From: Parvularculaceae bacterium | GTDB lineage: Bacteria > Pseudomonadota > Alphaproteobacteria > Caulobacterales > Parvularculaceae | DNA: 14,571 bases | NCBI GenBank assembly: GCA_027080545.1 | Contig: JALWRV010000324.1 | Span: 1-14,571 of the forward strand | Direction of reading: 5' to 3' | Part shown: positions 1-5,441 of the stretch, one piece after another | Numbering within the stretch: the stretch's first letter is position 1 | Layout of the letters: every line of letters starts with the position of its first letter | The notes under the pieces: model-generated | Told to the model about the DNA's origin: nothing | The model's database searches: none | Seen by the model: the letters and a program-made list of their open reading frames with translations, nothing else | Translations under genes and position numbers: made by a program

Positions 1-397
1 CCTGCTGGGAGCGATTAAAGCGGTGAATTTCATCAACGAACAGCAACATTTGCTTGCCCGCCGCACGCCATTGTTCCGCCTCGTCAAAAGTTTTGCGCAA
101 ATCTGCAACCCCGGAAAAAACAGCCGAAATTTGCTTAAACGCATAATCCCCCCCATCGCACAGCAATCGGGCGATGGTTGTTTTGCCAACCCCCGGCGGT
201 CCCCATAAAATCATCGAAGAAAGTTTGCCCGCATCAACCATGCGGGCGATCGGCCCTTTACCCTTTAAGAGATGGTCTTGCCCTACAATCTCATCCAAGG
301 TAGCCGGGCGCAAACGCTCTGCCAATGGTCGCGACGAATCCGAGACCGGGCTATCGTCCGGGCTTTGAGGTTCAGAACTGGCGAAAAGGTCGCTCAA
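1..397 (-). CDS. rarA: Replication-associated recombination protein A (RarA/MgsA), N-terminal part
   Basis: AAA+ ATPase of the RarA/MgsA/WRNIP1 family, related to clamp loaders and thought to act in the cytoplasm at stalled replication forks. The first 132 codons are present and the rest lies beyond the left edge. Visible are the family N-terminal segment RPLAERLRPATLDEIVGQ (about residues 23-40), Walker A GPPGVGKT (66-73), the ISAVFSGV stretch (90-97) and Walker B LLFVDEIH followed by RFN (118-128). The start is TTG at 397: an in-frame TAG, the htrA stop, lies only one codon upstream, so no earlier start is possible, and the next in-frame ATG (about codon 53) would remove the conserved N-terminus. 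A purine-rich GGTAGGG precedes it. The two-codon distance to htrA implies co-transcription and probably translational coupling. Family assignment is secure; the start codon is inferred. Confidence 0.93.
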   Translation of the reverse strand, partial: MSDLFASSEPQSPDDSPVSDSSRPLAERLRPATLDEIVGQDHLLKGKGPIARMVDAGKLSSMILWGPPGVGKTTIARLLCDGGDYAFKQISAVFSGVADLRKTFDEAEQWRAAGKQMLLFVDEIHRFNRSQQ

Positions 398-400
398 ACC

Positions 401-1870
401 CTACCACCCGATCCGCCAATTAGAGATACGCCCAGAAGGGTCTTGCGCCTGTACTGTCCAACCCCGCGTTGGGGCCTGCAACACCGCTTGCAGATCGGCC
501 ACCGTGTGTATACGGGTGCCATTGACGCTTAAAATTCGGGTACCTTTACGCAGCCCATAGCGGCGCGCCAGCCCATTGGGATCAACTTCCATCACCACCA
601 CCCCCTTATCCAGCGGTGGGCGCCCCAACTCTTCATTGACCGCTGGCGAGAGATTGGCCACCACCGCGCCCGCCAAGGGCTGATTGCCCTCTAGGCGGGT
701 AATATTCCGCGCCGGCTTTTCTGGCGGCAGGCTTAACACCAGCAGACCTTTGCGTTCTTTACCATCACGAATGAAGCGCACCGGCAGCTTTTCTCCCGGC
801 ACTCTGGTGGCAATGCGAAAACGCATAGCCTCCACATCATAAATATCATATTTGCCAAGACCGATGATCACATCGCCAGGCTTTAGACCCGCGCGATCCG
901 CCGGACCACCGGGAAAAATATCCTTGATCAAGGCGCCAGCGGTTTTTGAAAGCGACAAGGCGCTGGCCATTTGTGACGACACATTATCTGCACTCGCCCC
1001 CAGCCAAGGCCGTGCTAAAGAACCATCGCCATCTATGGCGCTGGCCACCACTTGGCGCACCAGATTGCCAGGAATCGCAAAGCCAATACCGTTCGACCCC
1101 CCAGAGCGGGAATAGATTGCCGTATTGATACCAAGCAGGCGTCCATCAATATCGACCAACGCCCCACCGGAATTACCGGGGTTGATGGCGGCATCGGTCT
1201 GGATGAAAAATTGAAAATCAGATACCCCCACTTGCGTGCGCGCCAATGCCGAGACAATACCATTGGTCACTGTCTGGCCAACCCCAAATGGGTTTCCAAT
1301 CGCCAACACAATATCACCCACCGCCGCCGCATCCGAATTGGTAAAACTCAAAAATGGCAGTGGTTCTTCGGCCTTGATCCGCAATACAGCCAAATCCGTG
1401 CGCGGATCAGCCAATACCAGCTCAGCGCCATATTCACGCCGATCCCAGAGCATCACCTTTATTTCATTCATCCCCTCGACCACATGATTATTGGTCACCA
1501 CCACCCCGTCTGGGCGCACAATAACCCCAGAACCAAGTGCCCGCTGTTCCATAGGACGCCCCGTTCCGTAACCAGGACCAAAAAACTGCCGGAAAAAAGG
1601 GTCTGCTTCAAAAGGCGAGCGCGCCCGACTCTCGACCACTCTTTTGGTGTAGACCGTCACCACCGCTGGTGCCGCTTTTTCCACCACGGGCGCAAACGAC
1701 ATGCGCACCTGCGCCATGGATTGAGGTACTTCGAGCCGAGGCATGGTGTCTTCTTGTGTCAAAGCTGATTGCGCCAAAGCCAACCCGAATATTGAGCTAA
1801 GACCAAATAAAGCCCCAAACATCATACCGATTAAAATTTTGAAAAATTGTCTGTGCCGAGATTGTTTCAT
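401..1870 (-). CDS. Do/HtrA-family periplasmic serine endoprotease (DegP/DegQ-like)
   Basis: Exported serine protease/chaperone of envelope protein quality control, 489 aa. The N-terminus is a signal peptide: basic MKQSRHRQ, hydrophobic core to about residue 31, likely cleavage after ALA (33). The trypsin-like domain has a complete triad: His129 in TNNHVVEG, Asp159 in DPRTDLAVL, Ser234 in the family signature INPGNSGGALVD. Two PDZ domains follow, about residues 290-380 (with GGPADRAGLKPGDVI) and 415-485 (with DPNGLARRYGLRKGT). I chose ATG 1870 because AGGAG lies 8 nt upstream and the signal peptide then begins with its basic residues; an in-frame ATG at 1909 would add 13 residues and has no comparable ribosome binding site. 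The gene sits after the rplQ terminator and just before rarA. DegP versus DegQ cannot be told from sequence, so no symbol is given. Confidence 0.95.
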   Translation of the reverse strand: MKQSRHRQFFKILIGMMFGALFGLSSIFGLALAQSALTQEDTMPRLEVPQSMAQVRMSFAPVVEKAAPAVVTVYTKRVVESRARSPFEADPFFRQFFGPGYGTGRPMEQRALGSGVIVRPDGVVVTNNHVVEGMNEIKVMLWDRREYGAELVLADPRTDLAVLRIKAEEPLPFLSFTNSDAAAVGDIVLAIGNPFGVGQTVTNGIVSALARTQVGVSDFQFFIQTDAAINPGNSGGALVDIDGRLLGINTAIYSRSGGSNGIGFAIPGNLVRQVVASAIDGDGSLARPWLGASADNVSSQMASALSLSKTAGALIKDIFPGGPADRAGLKPGDVIIGLGKYDIYDVEAMRFRIATRVPGEKLPVRFIRDGKERKGLLVLSLPPEKPARNITRLEGNQPLAGAVVANLSPAVNEELGRPPLDKGVVVMEVDPNGLARRYGLRKGTRILSVNGTRIHTVADLQAVLQAPTRGWTVQAQDPSGRISNWRIGW

Positions 1871-1951
1871 TGAACCACTCCTGATGACAATATGGCCAAG
1901 GTCTTTCATCCCAAGGCTGTTGCCATCTCTGTCTCGTTCCTCAAGGTCAAT

Positions 1952-1984
1952 ATAAAAACAAAGCCCTTCCGGTGGAAGGGCTTT
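1952..1984 (-). terminator. Rho-independent terminator after rplQ
   Basis: On the minus strand there is a perfect 11-bp stem (arms 1984-1974 and 1970-1960, AAAGCCCTTCC/GGAAGGGCTTT) with a 3-nt ACC loop, followed by G and TTTTT. The plus-strand side has no comparable T-run, so it is directional. It lies about 30 bp beyond the rplQ stop and ends the ribosomal protein/rpoA transcription unit, separating it from htrA. Confidence 0.9.
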
Positions 1985-2014
1985 GAGTAAACTTATGTGA
2001 AACTTAATCTGGCG

Positions 2015-2434
2015 CTATTCGCCGCTTTCTTCTGCCTGTTCCATGGTTGGGCCGGAATCCAGCCCCTTGGCACTTTCATCACGGTCAACAAATTCAATCA
2101 CCGCCATGGGCGCATTATCACCATGGCGAAACCCGGCCTTCATAATACGGATATAGCCGCCATTGCGGTCCTGATAGCGCGGCCCAATGGTGTCGAACAA
2201 TTTTGATACCATCGACTTATCATTGACCTTGGAAATGGCTTGACGACGCGCCGACAAGTCACCTTTTTTGGCCAATGTCACCAGCTTTTCGACAATCGGG
2301 CGCAATTCCTTGGCCTTGGGCAAGGTGGTGATAATCTGCTCATGCTTAATCAGCGATGCAGACATGTTGGCAAACATCGCCTTGCGATGGCTGGCTGTGC
2401 GGTTCAATTTCCGGTGCGCGATGGAATGGCGCAT
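2015..2434 (-). CDS. rplQ: 50S ribosomal protein L17
   Basis: L17 is a large-subunit protein that binds 23S rRNA near the exit-tunnel side. The 139-aa product opens with the family signature MRHSIAHRKLNRTASHRKAM and contains the usual LRPIVEKLVTLAK block (about residues 44-56) and the GPRYQDRNGGYIRI motif (84-97). After residue 117 it has an acidic, probably flexible tail typical of alphaproteobacterial L17 and longer than the E. coli protein. ATG 2434 is preceded by AAGGAGA. It is the last gene of the alpha block, 81 bp after rpoA, and is followed by an intrinsic terminator. Confidence 0.98.
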   Translation of the reverse strand: MRHSIAHRKLNRTASHRKAMFANMSASLIKHEQIITTLPKAKELRPIVEKLVTLAKKGDLSARRQAISKVNDKSMVSKLFDTIGPRYQDRNGGYIRIMKAGFRHGDNAPMAVIEFVDRDESAKGLDSGPTMEQAEESGE

Positions 2435-2474
2435 GATACAATCTCCTTAGGCCTTACAGGGCCCTATGCTTCTT

Positions 2475-2505
2475 AGGTCGTTCAGCGCATTGGCTGATTA
2501 GACCT
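2475..2505 (-). promoter_or_regulatory. Two-tier hairpin in the rpoA-rplQ gap
   Basis: On the minus strand AGGTC (2505-2501) pairs with GACCT (2479-2475), and inside it TCAGC (2497-2493) pairs with GCTGA (2486-2482) around a 6-nt loop, with a small internal loop between the tiers. No T-run follows, so it is not a standard terminator. It could be an mRNA processing or stability element or tune rplQ expression relative to rpoA. Seen by eye only. Confidence 0.35.
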
Positions 2506-2515
2506 CACATTAAAC

Positions 2516-3532
2516 CTAGTGCTGATCTTCGTAGCGCTTGGCCAATTCCTCAATATTCTCCGGCGGCCAATCAGGCACATCCATTCCCAGATGCAGCCCC
2601 AAACCAGCCAGCACTTCCTTAATCTCGTTCAAGGATTTACGACCAAAATTAGGGGTGCGCAGCATTTCCGATTCGGTTTTCTGAATAAGATCACCGATAT
2701 AAACAATATTGTCGTTTTTCAAACAATTTGCTGAACGCACAGAAAGCTCCAGCTCATCAACTTTGCGCAACAGCGCTGCGTTGAATTTCAGCTCTTCTTC
2801 TTCGCGGGCAGTTTCTGCTCTTGTTGGTTCCTCGAAATTGACAAATATCTGCAATTGGTCCTGCAAAATGCGCGCCGCAAAAGCGATAGCATTTTCCGGG
2901 TTTACGGACCCATCGGTTTCGATTTCCATAATCAGCTTGTCATAGTCGAGAACCTGTCCCTCACGGGTGCTCTCTACTTTGTAAGACACACGCTTGACCG
3001 GTGAGAAAAGACTGTCCACCGGAATCAATCCGATGGGGGCATCTTCCGGACGGTTTTGCTCAGCCGGCACATAGCCTTTGCCAATATTGACCACCAGCTC
3101 CATCCGAAACTCAGCGCCCTCATCAAGCGTACAAATAATTTGCTCAGGATCGAGGATCTCAATATCAGCGGTTTCTTGAATATCCGCTGCCTTGACCACC
3201 GCCGGGCCGGTTTTGCGTACAACCAGCCGCTTTGGCCCTTCGGCGTGCATCCGCAAAGCCAGTTGCTTGACATTCAAAACAATGTCGGTGACATCTTCGC
3301 GCACATTCTGAATAGATGAAAATTCATGCACCACACCATCAATTTGAATCGACGTGATGGCCGTGCCTTGCAGCGATGACATCAACACCCGGCGCAATGC
3401 ATTGCCGAGGGTCAGACCAAAGCCACGCTCCAGCGGTTGCGCCACAATGACGCCCTTACGCTCAGGGTCGTAACCCGGCGTAATATCCAGCTTGGTCGGA
3501 CGGATCAGTTCTTGCCAGTTTTTTTCGAGCAC
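2516..3532 (-). CDS. rpoA: DNA-directed RNA polymerase subunit alpha
   Basis: The alpha subunit dimerises to scaffold RNA polymerase assembly, and its C-terminal domain contacts UP-element DNA and activators. The product is 338 aa, normal for the family. The N-terminal domain (about residues 1-235) includes the assembly motif RGFGLTLGNALRRVLMSSL (36-54). After an acidic linker, the C-terminal domain (about 250-320) keeps the DNA-binding residues: Arg266, Asn269 and Cys270 in RSANCL, and Gly297, Lys299 and Ser300 in GRKSLNEIK. Translation begins at GTG 3532, the only start that gives the family N-terminus MLEKNWQELIRP, with GGAG about 9 nt upstream. It follows rpsK after 97 bp that contain two hairpins, and precedes rplQ. 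Confidence 0.99.
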   Translation of the reverse strand: MLEKNWQELIRPTKLDITPGYDPERKGVIVAQPLERGFGLTLGNALRRVLMSSLQGTAITSIQIDGVVHEFSSIQNVREDVTDIVLNVKQLALRMHAEGPKRLVVRKTGPAVVKAADIQETADIEILDPEQIICTLDEGAEFRMELVVNIGKGYVPAEQNRPEDAPIGLIPVDSLFSPVKRVSYKVESTREGQVLDYDKLIMEIETDGSVNPENAIAFAARILQDQLQIFVNFEEPTRAETAREEEELKFNAALLRKVDELELSVRSANCLKNDNIVYIGDLIQKTESEMLRTPNFGRKSLNEIKEVLAGLGLHLGMDVPDWPPENIEELAKRYEDQH

Positions 3533-3556
3533 TTATCTCTACTCCATCTCATCAAA

Positions 3557-3578
3557 GCCATCTCTTAATCGAAATGGC
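3557..3578 (-). promoter_or_regulatory. Hairpin just upstream of the rpoA start
   Basis: On the minus strand GCCATTTC (3578-3571) pairs with GAGATGGC (3564-3557), eight pairs including one U-G, with a 6-nt GATTAA loop. Its 3' arm ends about 24 nt before the rpoA GTG start, close to the GGAG ribosome binding site. There is no T-run, so a role in translation or mRNA processing is likelier than termination. The function is inferred only. Confidence 0.35.
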
Positions 3579-3605
3579 AAAATTCGTTCCCGTTACACAG
3601 TACTT

Positions 3606-3623
3606 CCGGCCCATCAGAACCGG
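3606..3623 (-). promoter_or_regulatory. Hairpin after the rpsK stop
   Basis: On the minus strand CCGGTTC (3623-3617) pairs with GGGCCGG (3612-3606), seven pairs including two U-G, with a UGAU loop, starting six bases after the rpsK TGA. A short T-run precedes rather than follows it, so it does not read as a terminator in this direction. It forms a tandem with the hairpin before rpoA. Confidence 0.35.
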
Positions 3624-3629
3624 TAAAAA

Positions 3630-4022
3630 TCAAACGCGGCGTCTTTTGCGCGGACGACATCCATTGTGAGGAATGGGTGTGATATCGCGAATGGTGGTGA
3701 TCACCAGACCCGCCGCCTGCAAAGCTCTAAGCGCACTCTCACGACCGGTACCAGGACCACGCACAAGCACATCAACGGTTTTCATGCCGTGATCCATCGC
3801 TTTTTTAGCCGCATCCTCTGCTGCCATCTGCGACGCAAACGGGGTCGATTTGCGTGACCCCTTAAACCCCATATGCCCAGACGTAGACCAAGAAATCGTG
3901 TTGCCCTGATCATCCGTAATGGTGACATGAGTATTGTTGAATGAGGCGTTTACATGCACCACACCGGTAGAAATGTTTTTGCGCTGTGCGCGCCGAACGC
4001 GCCCTGTTGCCTGTTTTGCCAT
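3630..4022 (-). CDS. rpsK: 30S ribosomal protein S11
   Basis: S11 sits on the platform of the small subunit and binds 16S rRNA near the mRNA exit site. The 130-aa protein is of standard length, with the HVNASFNNTHVTITD motif (about residues 23-37), WSTSGHMGFKGSRKSTPFA (45-63), the VRGPGTGRESALRAL block (88-102) and the conserved basic end GCRPRKRRRV. The Shine-Dalgarno AAGGAAG overlaps the rpsM TAA stop, leaving a 12-bp gap, which suggests translational coupling to S13. Same order as in most bacteria: rpsM-rpsK followed by rpoA without rpsD. Confidence 0.99.
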   Translation of the reverse strand: MAKQATGRVRRAQRKNISTGVVHVNASFNNTHVTITDDQGNTISWSTSGHMGFKGSRKSTPFASQMAAEDAAKKAMDHGMKTVDVLVRGPGTGRESALRALQAAGLVITTIRDITPIPHNGCRPRKRRRV

Positions 4023-4034
4023 GGAAAAACTTCC

Positions 4035-4403
4035 TTATTTCTTTTTGCCAGCGATGGGTCTTGCGGGGCCCTTGCGGGTGCGTGCATTGGTGTGGGTGCG
4101 TTGACCTCTAACCGGCAACCCCCGACGGTGACGCAAGCCCCGATAGGAACCAAGATCCATCAGACGTTTAATGTTGATTGCAACTTCACGGCGCAAATCC
4201 CCTTCAACCTGATAATCAGAATCGATGGTTTCGCGAATTTTCAAAACATCACTGTCTGTCAATTCATTAACCCGGCGCTCTTCCGGAATACCGACTTTTT
4301 CGCAAATTTCTTTCGCGCGTGTGTCGCCAATCCCAAAAATATATGTCAGCGCAATATGCACACGCTTCCCCGTCGGAATATTCACACCAGCAATACGAGC
4401 CAT
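4035..4403 (-). CDS. rpsM: 30S ribosomal protein S13
   Basis: S13 lies in the head of the small subunit, contacts P-site tRNA with its C-terminal tail and forms the B1 bridges to the large subunit. The product is 122 aa with the N-terminal signature MARIAGVNIP, the TYIFGIG turn (20-26), the signature block GSYRGLRHRRGLPVRGQRT (85-103), and a basic lysine-rich tail. ATG 4403 is preceded by AAAGAGG. It is the first gene of the alpha block, and unlike the tightly packed genes around it, it is preceded by 441 bp without a recognised gene and probably has its own promoter. Confidence 0.99.
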   Translation of the reverse strand: MARIAGVNIPTGKRVHIALTYIFGIGDTRAKEICEKVGIPEERRVNELTDSDVLKIRETIDSDYQVEGDLRREVAINIKRLMDLGSYRGLRHRRGLPVRGQRTHTNARTRKGPARPIAGKKK

Positions 4404-4547
4404 TTCAGACCTCTTTCAAACAATTCCTGCGCCAAATATGAGAGCTAAAGACTTAACCACCTGTCTTGCGGCCCCGAACAGGGCCATAACCCATATTGCG
4501 CTTTCAATTCCCAATTCCCGTCGACGACATCTGCCGCCTTCTGCTAC

Positions 4548-4579
4548 TTTCACCTAATCGGCACAAGGTGAAACCGATC
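4548..4579 (-). promoter_or_regulatory. Potential pseudoknot / mutually exclusive stems in the rpsM leader
   Basis: Four segments occur in the order a-b-a'-b' on the minus strand: GATCGG (4579-4574), TTTCACCT (4573-4566), a 4-nt TGTG, CCGATT (4561-4556), AGGTGAAA (4555-4548). Segment a pairs with a' (six pairs, one G-U) and b with b' (eight pairs). Read together they form an H-type pseudoknot. Because the connecting loops are almost zero, the stems would have to fray or the two helices may be alternatives, either of which is a switch-like arrangement. Confidence 0.4.
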
Positions 4580-4619
4580 ATCGATCTCCCCTTACCCCGC
4601 ATATCCGCGAGACCTCTGA

Positions 4620-4654
4620 TTTGGCTTCACCCACAACGGGAATAACAAGCCAAA
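4620..4654 (-). repeat. Inverted repeat (hairpin) in the rpsM leader
   Basis: Perfect 8-bp arms TTTGGCTT (4654-4647) and AAGCCAAA (4627-4620) on the minus strand, with a possible inner CCC/GGG stem. Part of the structured leader upstream of rpsM. No T-run follows. Confidence 0.5.
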
Positions 4655-4667
4655 CGCCTCAAATATC

Positions 4668-4685
4668 GCGCACCCGAAGGCGCGC
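4668..4685 (-). repeat. UUCG-tetraloop hairpin in the rpsM leader
   Basis: On the minus strand GCGCGCC (4685-4679), loop TTCG (4678-4675), GGTGCGC (4674-4668): a 7-bp stem with one G-U pair and a C(UUCG)G cap, an unusually stable tetraloop. It is not followed by a T-run, so it is a leader structure rather than a terminator. Confidence 0.6.
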
Positions 4686-4724
4686 CAAATCCCCTGGTTC
4701 ACACCTGGTTGGCGAAGACCGCTA

Positions 4725-4752
4725 GGTATAGCCCCAGCCCCCGCCTCGTCAA
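4725..4752 (-). promoter_or_regulatory. Predicted sigma70-type promoter for rpsM-rplQ
   Basis: Minus-strand -35 box TTGACG (4752-4747), 16-bp spacer, -10 box TATACC (4730-4725), predicting a start near 4718. It lies about 120 bp after the adk stop in the only large gene-free interval of the cluster, which supports independent transcription of rpsM-rpsK-rpoA-rplQ. The spacer is one base short of ideal. Confidence 0.6.
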
Positions 4753-4754
4753 CT

Positions 4755-4778
4755 AAAATTCACGGAAAATTCCGTGAA
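4755..4778 (-). terminator. Terminator-like perfect inverted repeat upstream of the rpsM promoter
   Basis: 9-bp arms TTCACGGAA (4778-4770) and TTCCGTGAA (4767-4759) with a 2-base centre; in RNA an 8-bp stem with an AUUU loop, followed by UUUU (4758-4755). It could end spc-block transcription after adk. It is weaker than the rplQ terminator (fewer G-C pairs, short T-run). The same palindrome ends six bases upstream of the -35 box, so it could equally be a DNA site for a dimeric regulator. I cannot decide between the two. Confidence 0.45.
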
Positions 4779-4844
4779 AATCAGCCTGTTTTCCCCAACT
4801 TAGAGGCAAGCCTCCAAATTCGGCTATTTCCGGTCTCCCGCGCC

Positions 4845-5441
4845 CTATTGGGCCGTCCCGGAATGGCCCAAAACATCGTCTATTTCCCGGGCTACGGCCT
4901 CAATTGGCTGCATTCCGTCAATTTCCCGCAACAGACCCTTTTGGGCATAAAATGGCACCAAAGGAGCGGTTTGCGCCTGATAGACCTCGAGCCTTTTGGA
5001 GAAGGTCTCCACATTATCATCAGAGCGCACCTCTTTGCCCGCCGCGAGGGTCTCTTTGACCCGGGTTTTCAGCCGATCAATCAACGCCTTGTCATCCACG
5101 TTCAGCGCCAATACCACATCGATATGGCGGTCCTGATCCGCCAAAATCCGGTCTAGCATTTCAGCCTGAGCCAAGGTTCGCGGGAAGCCATCGAGCAAAA
5201 AACCGCTGGCGCAATCTTCCTGTTCGATCCGCTCGGCAACGATACCAGCGACGATTTCATCAGAAACTAAATGGCCCGCATCCATTACTGTTTTTGCCTG
5301 TTGGCCAATGGGTGAGCCGCTGGCCACAGCCGCCCGCAACATATCGCCCGTGGAGAGCTGAGGAATGCGATATTTTTCCGAAATTCGGCGCGCCTGTGTG
5401 CCCTTACCGGCTCCGGGCGGGCCTAAAAAAATTAAAATCAC
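4845..5441 (-). CDS. adk: Adenylate kinase
   Basis: Catalyses ATP + AMP = 2 ADP in the cytoplasm. The 198-aa product has the P-loop GPPGAGKGTQ (7-16), the AMP-binding region with STGDMLR (30-36) and GHLVSDEIV (56-64), the family signature FLLDGFPRT (81-89), and the arginine-bearing EVRSDDN (137-143) followed by Arg150. The LID is the short form, roughly residues 125-142, with no zinc-binding cysteines; this explains a length below the approximately 214 aa of E. coli Adk and is common in Alphaproteobacteria. The start is GTG 5441, overlapping the secY TGA in GTGA, so the two are translationally coupled. Position between secY and rpsM is a widespread arrangement. Confidence 0.98.
   Translation of the reverse strand: MILIFLGPPGAGKGTQARRISEKYRIPQLSTGDMLRAAVASGSPIGQQAKTVMDAGHLVSDEIVAGIVAERIEQEDCASGFLLDGFPRTLAQAEMLDRILADQDRHIDVVLALNVDDKALIDRLKTRVKETLAAGKEVRSDDNVETFSKRLEVYQAQTAPLVPFYAQKGLLREIDGMQPIEAVAREIDDVLGHSGTAQ

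Larger units (their letters stand above)
4404..4718 (-). promoter_or_regulatory. Long structured 5' leader of rpsM-rpsK-rpoA-rplQ
   Basis: If transcription starts near 4718, the alpha-block mRNA begins with about 315 nt of leader containing no gene I recognise. In order on the minus strand it holds: a UUCG-capped 7-bp stem (4685-4668); an 8-bp stem TTTGGCTT/AAGCCAAA (arms 4654-4647 and 4627-4620) with an inner CCC/GGG; a potential pseudoknot (4579-4548); two very short open frames (4530-4504 and 4494-4453); and GGCCC/GGGCC (4485-4470), which competes with CCTGT/ACAGG (4482-4460). In E. coli the alpha operon leader is a pseudoknot bound by S4. Nothing here looks like a sequence copy of it, and rpsD is absent, so a different ligand would be needed. 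The structural reading is by eye. Confidence 0.45.

Noticed and set aside
1052..1768. A 238-codon plus-strand open frame opposite the htrA gene
   Set aside because: It lies wholly antisense to a protease with complete catalytic motifs, has no recognisable domains, and is rich in His, Arg and Pro as expected from the reverse complement of the coding strand.
1868..1909. The longer htrA start at ATG 1909
   Set aside because: It would place 13 residues before a typical signal peptide, and the clear AGGAG with correct spacing serves ATG 1870 instead.
4225..4557. A 110-codon plus-strand open frame reaching from rpsM into the 441-bp gap
   Set aside because: Over half is antisense to rpsM and the remainder crosses leader hairpins; composition does not look coding.
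4404..4844. A missed gene such as rpmJ, or a tRNA, in the adk-rpsM gap
   Set aside because: No frame with the L36 cysteine pattern and no cloverleaf with T-loop consensus could be seen on either strand; stems found are simple hairpins.
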